DNA of 64,000 bases, from the NCBI RefSeq assembly GCF_017313275.1, contig NZ_JAFLNM010000002.1, positions 310,001 through 374,000 of the forward strand, read 5' to 3'. Shown piece by piece: positions 1 through 8,073 of this stretch (positions are counted from its first letter, which is position 1; each line of letters opens with the position of its first letter). The notes beneath the pieces are model-generated. The model ran no database searches. It was not told where the DNA came from and saw only the letters and a list, made by a program, of their open reading frames with translations. Both the position numbers and the translations under genes were made by a program. Source of the DNA: Flagellimonas profundi (GTDB lineage Bacteria > Bacteroidota > Bacteroidia > Flavobacteriales > Flavobacteriaceae).

Positions 1-1
1 T

Positions 2-427
2 TGCTTCCTTTTTGGTCTTGTTCCTTTCGGTATGTACAGTACTTTTCCCGTGTCCCAAAACTTCATTTGGATATCTTCGATTGTTATCATTCTTGCCATT
101 CTGTACGTGGTTCGCCATATTTTGAAAACCCTCAATATTAATTCCAAAAAAAGCAAGGTCTGGATATACTCCCTAAGCTCCCTTGCCCTATTGCCCACGC
201 TTTTTGCTCCCGCCATTTGTGGGGCATTGCTCATTATGCTGTCAGCTTTTTGGGTTAACCATAAAACCGGTTTGGCCATAGGGATAATTGCCCTTGTTTA
301 CTTTGTAATTCAATATTATTATGATCTTGACCTGACCCTTTTGACAAAATCCACTATTCTGTTTTCGTCAGGTGTTGTGTTCGTCCTCTTGTATCTATTC
401 TTTACGAAAAAGACCCAATCCCCATGA
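2..427 (+). CDS. DUF4401-like integral membrane protein, C-terminal part
   Basis: The reading frame is open from the left edge of the window, so this is the 3' part of a gene that begins upstream; the first ATG inside the window (32) is probably internal. The visible 140 or so residues hold about four hydrophobic segments and end in a short basic tail (TKKTQSP). The next gene carries a GDYXXLXY domain and starts before this one stops (ATG at 424, stop ending at 427), which suggests translational coupling. DUF4401 membrane proteins are commonly paired with GDYXXLXY proteins, and that pairing is the main ground for the name. The function of the pair is unknown. Confidence 0.6.
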   Translation, partial: CFLFGLVPFGMYSTFPVSQNFIWISSIVIILAILYVVRHILKTLNINSKKSKVWIYSLSSLALLPTLFAPAICGALLIMLSAFWVNHKTGLAIGIIALVYFVIQYYYDLDLTLLTKSTILFSSGVVFVLLYLFFTKKTQSP

Positions 428-912
428 AAAAATATAGTTGGATCATCATACTCGCAAACCTCGTGGTCTTTCTTGGGGTTTTTAACTTTTCCATTATTAA
501 AAAGGAAAAACAACTGACCCGTGGAAATTTGATTTTTTTGGAGCTGTCTCCTGTAGACCCCAGGTCGTTGCTGCAAGGAGATTATATGCAGTTGCGTTAT
601 GAAATCGCCAACAATCTGGACTATGATAACATTCCCGAACATGGATTATGTGCCATAGAACTAAATGGCTATGGTATCGCTAAAAATATCCGTTATCTGG
701 AAGATATGGGCCAGATCAACACCAACGAGCATCCCTTAAAATACACTGGCAAACAATGGTGGGGCTTAAAATTTGGTGCGGAATCCTTTTTCTTTCAAGA
801 AGGTGAAGTCGAAAAATATGAAAAAGTCAAATATGGAGGCATTAGTGTAGATGAAAATGGAAATGCTATTTTAATAGGTTTATACGATGTCAACCTTAAA
901 AAGATAGAATAA
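424..912 (+). CDS. GDYXXLXY domain-containing protein
   Basis: This 162-residue protein has one N-terminal membrane segment (about residues 5-24) followed by a soluble domain. The family-defining motif reads GDYMQLRYE at about residues 52-60, preceded by the usual ELSPVDPRSLLQ. The start overlaps the previous membrane-protein gene by 4 nt, so the two are almost certainly co-translated. Family members are anchored in the inner membrane facing the periplasm, and no biochemical role is established. Length and architecture are normal for the family. The methyltransferase gene follows after only 15 nt and could be transcribed from the same promoter. Confidence 0.85.
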   Translation: MKKYSWIIILANLVVFLGVFNFSIIKKEKQLTRGNLIFLELSPVDPRSLLQGDYMQLRYEIANNLDYDNIPEHGLCAIELNGYGIAKNIRYLEDMGQINTNEHPLKYTGKQWWGLKFGAESFFFQEGEVEKYEKVKYGGISVDENGNAILIGLYDVNLKKIE

Positions 913-927
913 ATCCTATTTTTGGGT

Positions 928-2175
928 ATGCAACAACTCAAGGTCTGTGAACTTTTTGCGGGTGTAGGCGGTTTTCGCCTAGGATTGGAAAATACCGGTC
1001 ACTATGCAGTAGTATGGAGCAACCAATGGGAACCGTCGACCAAAATGCAACATGCTTCTATGGTCTATGAAGCGCGATTTGGCGCTGAAAACCATTCCAA
1101 TGCAAATATTGAGACGGTTGCTACGAGCGAAATCCCCGATTTTGATATGCTGGTAGGTGGATTTCCTTGCCAAGACTATTCCGTTGCAACATCTTTAAAG
1201 AACTCCAAAGGGCTTCTCGGTAAAAAAGGGGTGCTATGGTGGTCCATCCATCGTATTTTGTCAGAAAAAAAGAACAAGCCGAAATATCTTTTTTTGGAAA
1301 ATGTGGATCGGCTTTTAAAATCGCCTTCAAACCAACGCGGACGTGATTTTGCCGTGATGCTCCGTAGTTTATCGGATTTGGGCTATGCAGTCGAATGGCG
1401 CGTGATAAATGCGGCCGAGTATGGAATGCCACAGCGCCGAAGGCGCGTTTTTTTTCTGGCATATTTTAAGGGTACCGAGATATACAAAAAACTCCAAAAT
1501 TCCCCTGCAACAGACTGGATGCTCAAGGATGGAACCTTCTGCAATGCCTTTCCTGTGGCGCAAACTTTCCAAAATGCCGTCGAGCTTGATTTAGAAGAGG
1601 ATTTGGTATCCTTATCCAATAATTTCAATACCGAAAAAGGACTTTCCCCTTTTTTAAACACAGGTATTTGTATGGATGGAAAGGTTTCTACCCTAAAAAC
1701 ATCTCCTTCTTACGACGGCAAAAAAACTTTACTCTTCGATATTCTGATGGAGAAGGAAATACCGTCGGATTATTATATTGATGCCACCGATTTGCCCAAA
1801 TGGGAATACTTGAAGGGCTCTAAAAAAGAAATTCGCAAGACCAAAGCAGGTTTTCAATACAATTACAGTGAGGGCAGCATGGTTTTCCCAGATGCCCTTG
1901 ATCAACCTTCCAGAACTATAATAACCGGAGAAGGCGGCAAGTCCCCGTCCCGGTTTAAACACGTGGTCCAAACCTCCAAGGGACTGCGAAGACTTTTACC
2001 TATAGAATTGGAACGGTTGAACATGTTTCCGGATAATCACACCAAGATGGAGGGCATTTCAGATGCCAAACGTGCCTTTTTTATGGGCAACGCGCTGGTA
2101 GTGGGAATTGTGGAACGAGTTGGTACTTCCCTCTTCCAGAAAATAACCCAACTTGAAAAGCAACTTCAAAGCTGA
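928..2175 (+). CDS. DNA (cytosine-5-)-methyltransferase
   Basis: This 415-residue enzyme transfers a methyl group from S-adenosylmethionine to C5 of cytosine in a specific DNA site. All core motifs are visible: motif I FAGVGG (residues 10-15), motif IV PCQ with catalytic Cys81, motif VI ENV (124-126), motif VIII QRRRR (169-173), and a motif X-like GNALV near the C terminus. The variable stretch between motifs VIII and IX (about 190-330) would be the target-recognition domain; the target site cannot be read from sequence. ATG 928 is chosen over an in-frame TTG at 922 because motif I then starts at the usual distance. The 3' end overlaps a putative nuclease gene by 23 nt, so this looks like the modification half of a type II system. 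Confidence 0.93.
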   Translation: MQQLKVCELFAGVGGFRLGLENTGHYAVVWSNQWEPSTKMQHASMVYEARFGAENHSNANIETVATSEIPDFDMLVGGFPCQDYSVATSLKNSKGLLGKKGVLWWSIHRILSEKKNKPKYLFLENVDRLLKSPSNQRGRDFAVMLRSLSDLGYAVEWRVINAAEYGMPQRRRRVFFLAYFKGTEIYKKLQNSPATDWMLKDGTFCNAFPVAQTFQNAVELDLEEDLVSLSNNFNTEKGLSPFLNTGICMDGKVSTLKTSPSYDGKKTLLFDILMEKEIPSDYYIDATDLPKWEYLKGSKKEIRKTKAGFQYNYSEGSMVFPDALDQPSRTIITGEGGKSPSRFKHVVQTSKGLRRLLPIELERLNMFPDNHTKMEGISDAKRAFFMGNALVVGIVERVGTSLFQKITQLEKQLQS

Positions 2176-2761
2176 CTTATCCAAAGAACAACAATTAACC
2201 CCATTACTGGATTTTTATTATCAAAAATATCTGAAGCATTACACTTTTGAGCGTGTTTCCTATATTAAGAAACAATTGCAGGGCATAGATCTTATCCTAA
2301 AGAATGTGTCAACGGGCAAACGATTTTATTTAGATGAAAAAGCCCAATTGGATTATATAAACGAAAGCCTGCCCACATTTGCATTTGAGCTTTTATATCA
2401 AAAAAATGGTATTCAAAAACAGGGGTGGTTGTTCGATAATTCCAAAAAAACTCATTTTTATGCTTTGGTGACCAGTATTTTTTCGGATGAAGCCAAAAAA
2501 TTCACTTCCTGTAACATCACTATTGTAAACCGGGAAAAATTAATTCAACATTTGGATAAAAAGGGATTGTCCCAAACTTATTTGGAACGAATCATTACTG
2601 AAAATAAAGGTCTGAACGGTAAATTAAATTTGGATAAACTTGATGCAAGAAACGAAGGGTATTTGTTCTTTTCCTCCAATAATAAAATTGAAAAACCGGT
2701 TAACCTTATTCTTAGATTGGATTATTTGCAGCGCATCGGTGTGGCGAAAAGGTTGGTGTAA
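2153..2761 (+). CDS. Putative PD-(D/E)XK restriction endonuclease partner of the methyltransferase
   Basis: This 202-residue protein has no recognised name. It contains no internal methionine at all, so it must begin at a non-ATG codon; TTG 2153, inside the end of the methyltransferase gene, is the best candidate and implies translational coupling. Residues 43-63 read QGID followed about 15 residues later by DEK (Asp46, Asp61, Lys63), the spacing of a PD-(D/E)XK nuclease active site, followed by AQLDY and TFAFEL. The central region has aromatic and lysine-rich stretches. The position directly behind a C5-methyltransferase makes a type II restriction enzyme the likeliest role. This is inferred from motif and context, not from a recognised family. 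Confidence 0.6.
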   Translation: MKSNFKADLSKEQQLTPLLDFYYQKYLKHYTFERVSYIKKQLQGIDLILKNVSTGKRFYLDEKAQLDYINESLPTFAFELLYQKNGIQKQGWLFDNSKKTHFYALVTSIFSDEAKKFTSCNITIVNREKLIQHLDKKGLSQTYLERIITENKGLNGKLNLDKLDARNEGYLFFSSNNKIEKPVNLILRLDYLQRIGVAKRLV

Positions 2762-2762
2762 A

Positions 2763-3203
2763 CTACTCTTTCAACATTCTTCGATGTGGAATACCGTCTT
2801 CCAAATATTCTTCTCCAAAAGCGGTAAAACCAAGGTCTGTATAAAACTTTAAAAGATAGGATTGCGCAGAAATTTCGATGGGTTGTTTAGGAAATCTTTG
2901 GTTTATAGCGGCCAATGAGGCTTGCATTATCTGTTTGCCCAATCCATATTTTCGTTGCTCTTGGCTTACCACTACCCTACCTATGCTCACATTGTTAAAA
3001 TAATCTCCTGGTTTAAAAATTCGCGTGTATGCAACCAGCTCACCTTCTTTAACCCCCATAACATGAAGTGCCTTTTGGTCCTTGTTATCCACATCTTGGT
3101 AGACACAATCTTGTTCCACCACAAAAACTTCGCTGCGGAGGCGTAAAATTTGGTAGAGCTCTTCGGTAGAGAGCTCGTCAAATGTTTTAACGGATACTTG
3201 CAT
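2763..3203 (-). CDS. GNAT family N-acetyltransferase, ElaA-like
   Basis: This 146-residue acetyltransferase belongs to the small ElaA branch of the GNAT fold, which moves acetyl groups from acetyl-CoA to an unknown amine. Typical signatures are LRSEVFVVEQ with a following D-D pattern near the N terminus, the beta-4 strand IGRVVV, and the acetyl-CoA pyrophosphate loop as QRKYGLGKQI (Q/R-x-x-G-x-G). The start is ATG 3203, because it overlaps the TAA stop of the CDF gene by one base (TAATG), the classic coupled arrangement. An upstream in-frame extension would run into the CDF gene. It is the last gene of the rpiB-CDF-elaA run on this strand. Confidence 0.85.
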   Translation of the reverse strand: MQVSVKTFDELSTEELYQILRLRSEVFVVEQDCVYQDVDNKDQKALHVMGVKEGELVAYTRIFKPGDYFNNVSIGRVVVSQEQRKYGLGKQIMQASLAAINQRFPKQPIEISAQSYLLKFYTDLGFTAFGEEYLEDGIPHRRMLKE

Positions 3204-4123
3204 TAATCTTGGACTATTACGCTTTTGGAATCGCACTTGTCAAACTCGGGTTGAATATTAACATGGTTGATACCGTGTTTATGGTAGACATGCTCCTCTA
3301 TTTTTTCAAGGATTTCATCAAACTCCGAGAGTTTTATATCATTTTTAAAATCCACATGGGCCTCCATGTGCAGTTCTTCTTCATTAAGTTGCCAAATGTG
3401 TACGTGGTGTACATTTTTTACAGGCTCTATGGTGCAAATGGATTCCACAATATCTTGGATGACCACCGATTTTGGGGTAAAAAGCATCAATACTTTGGTA
3501 GATTCCTTTAAAAGGTCATATCCCATATAAATCAGATAGACACCTATGATCATGGTAAGGATGGCATCTACCCAGTAAATCTGGTAAAATTTCATTAAAA
3601 TACCACCAATAAATACGGCTACAGAGGCCATCATATCGGTAAGTAAATGCAAATAGGCCGATTTCATGTTCATATTGTGATCGGCGTCTTTCTTCAACAA
3701 CAACACACTAAAACCATTTCCGGCAATGGCAATCAATGCCAGCCAAATTACCAAGTTGGATTCTATTTGCTGGGGATCCAAAAGTCTCTCAACAGCTTCT
3801 TTCATCAAGATAAGGGCAACAACCACAAGGGTGGCTGCATTTATGAATGCGGCCAATATCTCTGCCCGTTTATAACCGAAAGTTCTGTGTTTACTCGCCT
3901 TCTTTTTGCCTAATTTTGTTGCTCCATAACTAATTACCAGAGAAAGTACATCACTAAAATTGTGCAGTGCATCGGACAGTAATGCCAAACTTCCCGACAA
4001 TAAGCCACCAACCACTTGGGCCAAAGTAATGGCTATGTTCAGGATTATGGAGATAAGAAGGTTTCTCCCCTTTAAATCGGGGTGTGCGTGTGAATGTCCG
4101 TGATGGTAATGGTGATGACCCAT
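3203..4123 (-). CDS. Cation diffusion facilitator (Zn/Co/Cd exporter)
   Basis: This is a 306-residue CDF family inner-membrane metal/proton antiporter of the CzcD/ZitB type. It begins with a histidine-rich metal-binding stretch (MGHHHYHHGHSHAH) and then has six membrane segments. Intramembrane metal-site motifs are visible in TM2 (SDALHNFSD) and TM5 (HLLTD). The C-terminal cytosolic ferredoxin-like domain includes HHVHIWQL and a His-rich end (HVYHKHGINHVNIQP). ATG 4123 is preferred; the frame stays open to a TTG at 4138, but that overlaps rpiB. It lies 5 nt after rpiB and overlaps the acetyltransferase start by 1 nt. Length is normal for the family; the exact metal cannot be told. Confidence 0.93.
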   Translation of the reverse strand: MGHHHYHHGHSHAHPDLKGRNLLISIILNIAITLAQVVGGLLSGSLALLSDALHNFSDVLSLVISYGATKLGKKKASKHRTFGYKRAEILAAFINAATLVVVALILMKEAVERLLDPQQIESNLVIWLALIAIAGNGFSVLLLKKDADHNMNMKSAYLHLLTDMMASVAVFIGGILMKFYQIYWVDAILTMIIGVYLIYMGYDLLKESTKVLMLFTPKSVVIQDIVESICTIEPVKNVHHVHIWQLNEEELHMEAHVDFKNDIKLSEFDEILEKIEEHVYHKHGINHVNIQPEFDKCDSKSVIVQD

Positions 4124-4128
4124 AGGGT

Positions 4129-4560
4129 TTATCTGCAAGGAATTTTTTCAATTCTACGTTCGTGCCTACCACCATCAAATTTAGTATTCAAAAATGTTTC
4201 GACCATATCGAGCGCTTGGGGAAGTGAAATAAAACGGGCTGGTAAACTTAAAATATTGGCGTCGTTATGTTCCCTTGCAAGTTGGGTGATTTCCTTGTTC
4301 CAACAAAGGGCGCCTCTAACATTTTGGTGCTTGTTTATCGTCATGGTTGCGCCATTGCCACTACCGCACAATACTATTCCCAAATCAACATTTCCTTCAG
4401 CTACATCTGTGGCTACAGGATGGGTAAAATCAGGATAATCCACGCTATCGGTTCCGTCGGTACCATAATTTATAACTTCAATTCCTTTGGATTTCAACAA
4501 ACCAATAATGGCTAGTTTATAATCGGTTCCCGCATGGTCGTTTCCTATGGCAATTTTCAT
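4129..4560 (-). CDS. rpiB: Ribose 5-phosphate isomerase B
   Basis: This 143-residue enzyme interconverts ribose 5-phosphate and ribulose 5-phosphate in the non-oxidative pentose phosphate pathway. The N terminus has the phosphate-binding IGNDHAG motif (Asp8, His9). Cys65 in LCGSGNGA is the catalytic base of the RpiB family, followed by the conserved N-V-R-G-A strand and HNDANILSLPARF. It is the first gene of a minus-strand run (rpiB, CDF, acetyltransferase), with 5 nt to the next gene. A Bacteroidetes -7 box (4594-4587 on the minus strand) lies 26 nt before the ATG. No RpiA is in the window. Confidence 0.95.
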   Translation of the reverse strand: MKIAIGNDHAGTDYKLAIIGLLKSKGIEVINYGTDGTDSVDYPDFTHPVATDVAEGNVDLGIVLCGSGNGATMTINKHQNVRGALCWNKEITQLAREHNDANILSLPARFISLPQALDMVETFLNTKFDGGRHERRIEKIPCR

Positions 4561-4586
4561 GGTCTTGTATTAAAATGGATGCAAAA

Positions 4587-4594
4587 CAAAGGTA
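4587..4594 (-). promoter_or_regulatory. Candidate -7 box of the rpiB promoter
   Basis: On the minus strand these bases read TACCTTTG, an exact match to the Bacteroidetes -7 consensus TANNTTTG, ending 26 nt before the rpiB ATG. No clear TTG -33 box is seen at the expected spacing, so this rests on the -7 match and position alone. Confidence 0.45.
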
Positions 4595-5106
4595 CAATAT
4601 CTTTTAATGTTACACTGTTTATAAAAACGAGGATATTTTTGCATTTGGTTAAAAAACAATCAATTAACAATATTGGTGTTTTGTTAACTATTTACAGAAA
4701 ACTATTGGTAACGAAATTTTGTTTTTAAATAAAATTAATCAATGGGAATAATTATTCAATGGTGGGGCAATATTCCATTAATAATTAATCAACCATTATA
4801 AACCTTTTTTTGTGGGTAATTAACATTAAAGAAACAGTAACTTTTCAATAAATTGATGTTGATAACGGTTATTAAAAACCGTGGACAAAAATTATAATAT
4901 CCTGATTTCTAATTTTATCGATATCTGACAACTTGTGAACAAAATATTTTGATCGTTCAAAGCAACTTTTTAACTAAAATTTTATTCCACATTTCAACGA
5001 TCCATCATCATCATCATTTTAATAAATTTTAAAAAAGAAGAAAAAAGATATTATTGATTATTGTTGATAAAGTTCATTTTGTTTTGGATTACTGTTCGTT
5101 TCCTTA

Positions 5107-5135
5107 TTGGTCAAGGATTATAATTCGTATTTTTC
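5107..5135 (+). promoter_or_regulatory. Candidate rnr promoter (TTG-N18-TATTTTTC)
   Basis: A TTG (5107-5109) is separated by 18 nt from TATTTTTC (5128-5135), close to the Bacteroidetes -33/-7 pattern with one mismatch in the last base of the -7 box. The rnr ATG follows 18 nt later, with a purine-rich AAGGA stretch in between. This is a weak call. Confidence 0.3.
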
Positions 5136-5153
5136 AAAAAAATAAGGACGTTA

Positions 5154-7337
5154 ATGTCGAAGAAAAAGAAGAGAGCTGGTAGTCAGCGAAAGAATGAAAT
5201 TACGAAGGGCATTTTCACCGTATTGGAAAAAGAACCGTCCAAAACCTTCAATTACAAGCAAATAGCTTCTAGGTTAGGTATTACCGATACTCAAGATAGG
5301 AACCTTTTAATCAAACGTTTAGGGCAGTTAAAAGCCAGCGAGCGCATTGTGGAACCAGAGCGGGGAAAATACCAAAAGAAGCCATCCTTACATACTTATT
5401 TTACGGGAAGAGTGGATCTTACATCAAGTGGCAATGCCTATATAGTGGTGGATGAATTGGATGATGATATTTTTGTTGCCAATACTAATCTCAACAAAGC
5501 TTTCCATGGCGACACCGTTGAGGTGTTTATAAAACCCAAACGCAAGAGCAAAAAAATGGAAGGAGAAATCTCCCGAGTGCTCGAACGTAAAAAGACCTCT
5601 TATGTTGGTATTGTGGACAAACAAAAAAGTTTTGCCTTTGTTCGCCCTACCGATTCCAGAATGTACACCGATATTTTTATTCCGCCCGAAAAGCTAAAAA
5701 AAGCCAACGATGGTGATAAAGTATTGGTAAACCTTGGAGATTGGCCCGATGATGCGGATTCACCTTATGGTGAGATTGTAGAAGTACTGGGTAGGCCTGG
5801 TGAACACCATACTGAAATACATGCGATTTTGGCCGAATATGGTTTACCTCATGAGTTTCCGTATGAAGTGGAACAGTTCGCCAAAACATTGGATACGAGT
5901 ATAAAAGAATCGGAGATAGCCAAGCGTAGGGATATGCGCGATGTACTTACATTTACCATTGATCCCAAGGATGCGAAGGATTTTGATGATGCCCTATCTT
6001 TCCAACAACTGGAAAACGGAAACTACGAAATAGGTATCCATATTGCTGATGTTTCCCACTATGTGCAGCCCGATACGATTTTGGAGGAAGAAGCTTACGA
6101 TAGGGCAACTTCTGTTTATTTAGTGGATAGAGTGGTTCCCATGTTACCCGAGGTATTGTCCAATATGGCCTGTTCACTTAGGCCCAATGAAGAGAAATAT
6201 ACCTTTTCGGCCATTTTTGAAATGGATGATAATGCCAAATTGGTAAAGCAATGGTTCGGACGAACAGTGATCAACTCTAACGAACGTTTTGCCTATGAGG
6301 AAGCTCAGCACATTATTGAAACAGCGCAAAAAAAGATTCCGAAGGACATATCCATTCGTGGAAATGCGTATTCCGTTACCGAAGATGTTGTCCAAGCGGT
6401 GCTCACTTTTGACCGATTGGCTAAAATAATGAGACAGGCACGTATGGATGCAGGTGCCATTTCCTTTGATAAGATTGAAGTAAAGTTTCACCTGTCGGAA
6501 GATAATGAGCCCGTTGGTGTGTATTTTAAAGAAGCCAAAGATGCCAACAAGTTGATAGAGGAGTTTATGCTCTTGGCCAACAGAAAGGTTGCGGAATTTA
6601 TAGGTAAACAAAAGAAAACATTTGTGTACCGGGTCCACGATAAGCCCGATGAGGAAAAATTAATGGCCTTGAACGGCGTTATTTCCAGATTTGGACATAG
6701 TATCAACCTAAAGGATAGTAAGACCATTAACCAGTCCTTAAATAAGTTATTGGAGGATGTTAAAGGGAAAAAAGAACAGAATTTAGTGGATACCCTGGCC
6801 ATTCGGAGTATGAGTAAAGCAATTTATACGACGGAGAATATTGGGCACTACGGATTGGGTTTTGATTATTACACGCATTTTACCTCTCCGATACGTCGTT
6901 ATCCCGATGTAATGGTACATCGATTACTGCAGCATTATCTGGATAAGGAAAAAACTCCAAAAGCTGCACTGTACGAAGAAAAATGTAAACATTCTTCCGA
7001 TATGGAATTGCTGGCGGCCAATGCAGAACGGGATTCTATTAAGTACATGCAGATCAAATTTATGGAAGACCATAAGGACCAGGAGTTCTTGGGTGTAATT
7101 TCCGGGGTTACCGAATGGGGCATTTACGTAGAGATTGTGGAGAACAAATGTGAAGGAATGATCCGTATTCGTGATATTAAAGATGATTATTATGTTTTTG
7201 ATGAACGCCAGTATGCTATAATCGGGGAACGTACCAAACGAATGTATCAACTTGGAGACGAGGTTTATGTAATGGTGAAGAACACCGATCTGATCAAACG
7301 TCATTTGGACTTTTCGTTGATCGGTAAAAAGAAATAA
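5154..7337 (+). CDS. rnr: Ribonuclease R
   Basis: This 727-residue processive 3'-to-5' exoribonuclease degrades structured RNA. In order it has a basic N terminus, a winged-helix segment (about 12-65), cold-shock OB folds (about 80-230), the RNB catalytic domain, and a C-terminal S1 domain (about 640-722). The catalytic acidic cluster reads IDPKDAKDFDD, with Asp270, Asp276, Asp278 and Asp279 as metal ligands. The conserved FTSPIRRYPD lies later in RNB. Length fits RNase R rather than RNase II. It stands alone, with 52 nt to the next gene, and is transcribed away from the AT-rich region upstream. Confidence 0.96.
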   Translation: MSKKKKRAGSQRKNEITKGIFTVLEKEPSKTFNYKQIASRLGITDTQDRNLLIKRLGQLKASERIVEPERGKYQKKPSLHTYFTGRVDLTSSGNAYIVVDELDDDIFVANTNLNKAFHGDTVEVFIKPKRKSKKMEGEISRVLERKKTSYVGIVDKQKSFAFVRPTDSRMYTDIFIPPEKLKKANDGDKVLVNLGDWPDDADSPYGEIVEVLGRPGEHHTEIHAILAEYGLPHEFPYEVEQFAKTLDTSIKESEIAKRRDMRDVLTFTIDPKDAKDFDDALSFQQLENGNYEIGIHIADVSHYVQPDTILEEEAYDRATSVYLVDRVVPMLPEVLSNMACSLRPNEEKYTFSAIFEMDDNAKLVKQWFGRTVINSNERFAYEEAQHIIETAQKKIPKDISIRGNAYSVTEDVVQAVLTFDRLAKIMRQARMDAGAISFDKIEVKFHLSEDNEPVGVYFKEAKDANKLIEEFMLLANRKVAEFIGKQKKTFVYRVHDKPDEEKLMALNGVISRFGHSINLKDSKTINQSLNKLLEDVKGKKEQNLVDTLAIRSMSKAIYTTENIGHYGLGFDYYTHFTSPIRRYPDVMVHRLLQHYLDKEKTPKAALYEEKCKHSSDMELLAANAERDSIKYMQIKFMEDHKDQEFLGVISGVTEWGIYVEIVENKCEGMIRIRDIKDDYYVFDERQYAIIGERTKRMYQLGDEVYVMVKNTDLIKRHLDFSLIGKKK

Positions 7338-7389
7338 TACTATTTTGGAATAAAGTTTGTTATCCTATTGAGAACCAAATTTTTATAAC

Positions 7390-8070
7390 ATGAAAGTAAT
7401 TACGATTGTTATATTGTTCCTGTCACTTCAATATATGGAAGCGCAGGATGCAACCGTAACCCAAAACCTACAAAAGTTCACTGAAGTAAAGGGATTTGAC
7501 GGCATCTCCATCAATCTTATCAAATCCAATGAAAACAAGGCGGTGATTACAGGAGCGAATACCACAAATGTCGCGATAGTAAATAATGATGGGATCTTGA
7601 AAATCCGAATGGAAATCGTTAAAATATTCAGTGGATATAGAACCTATGTGGATCTATATCATTCGGAAGAACTGGTTGTCATCGACGTTAATGAAGATGC
7701 AAGAATATCATCGGATGATACTTATGTGCAAGAAGTTTTGGAACTTAAAGCGCAGGAAGGTGGTGAACTAGAGGTTAATTGTGAGGTAGATCAACTGTTG
7801 ATCAAAGCTGTTTCTGGCGGTAAAATATTTTCAGGAGGATTTGCCAATACGCAAGATGTAATTATTAATACCGGTGGTGCCTATAATGGAAGAACATTTA
7901 AGACAAAATTTACTACTATAAGCGTTAATGCAGGAGGAAATGCCGAAATTTATGCATCGGACTATGTAAAGGCCAATGTAAAGGCCGGGGGAGAAGTCCT
8001 AGTGTACGGAGATCCAGAAAAAATGGACGAGCATACCCTCTTTGGCGGAAAAATAAAAAGAGTAAGGTAA
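7390..8070 (+). CDS. Head GIN domain (DUF2807) secreted protein
   Basis: This 226-residue protein begins with a signal peptide (MKVITIVILFLSLQYMEAQ) and continues as a beta-strand-rich repetitive fold. The head-GIN start KFTEVKGFDGISINLIKS is typical of DUF2807. The second half is a ladder of short strands (LELKAQEGGELEV, LLIKAVSGGKI, VIINTGGAYNG, ISVNAGGNAEI), which would fold as a right-handed beta-helix. It is probably exported to the periplasm or outer surface. No function is established for the family. It follows rnr by 52 nt and precedes the LysE-type gene by 3 nt, so it is probably co-transcribed with the latter. Confidence 0.85.
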   Translation: MKVITIVILFLSLQYMEAQDATVTQNLQKFTEVKGFDGISINLIKSNENKAVITGANTTNVAIVNNDGILKIRMEIVKIFSGYRTYVDLYHSEELVVIDVNEDARISSDDTYVQEVLELKAQEGGELEVNCEVDQLLIKAVSGGKIFSGGFANTQDVIINTGGAYNGRTFKTKFTTISVNAGGNAEIYASDYVKANVKAGGEVLVYGDPEKMDEHTLFGGKIKRVR

Positions 8071-8073
8071 AAA

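Larger units (their letters stand above)
4561..5153. other. AT-rich non-coding region; candidate chromosomal replication origin
   Basis: These 593 bases lie between the divergent genes rpiB and rnr and hold no credible gene. They are far more AT-rich than the surroundings. Relative to the DnaA box TTATCCACA / TGTGGATAA, there are three 9-mers with one mismatch (TGTGGGTAA at 4811-4819; TGTTGATAA at 4857-4865 and again at 5062-5070). There are also three with two mismatches (4880-4888, 4934-4942, 4983-4991). ATTAATCAA is repeated around 4734 and 4785. This composition resembles an oriC, but a long divergent promoter region is a fair alternative, because short AT-rich 9-mers also arise by chance. 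Confidence 0.35.

Noticed and set aside
917..924. TATTTTTG just before the methyltransferase as a promoter
   Set aside because: It ends only 3 nt before the ATG, so transcription would start inside the gene; co-transcription with the GDYXXLXY gene is simpler.
3085..3093. Perfect DnaA box TTATCCACA
   Set aside because: A single copy inside the acetyltransferase coding region with no neighbours; another isolated copy at 22285-22293 in the adhesin gene shows that such hits occur by chance.
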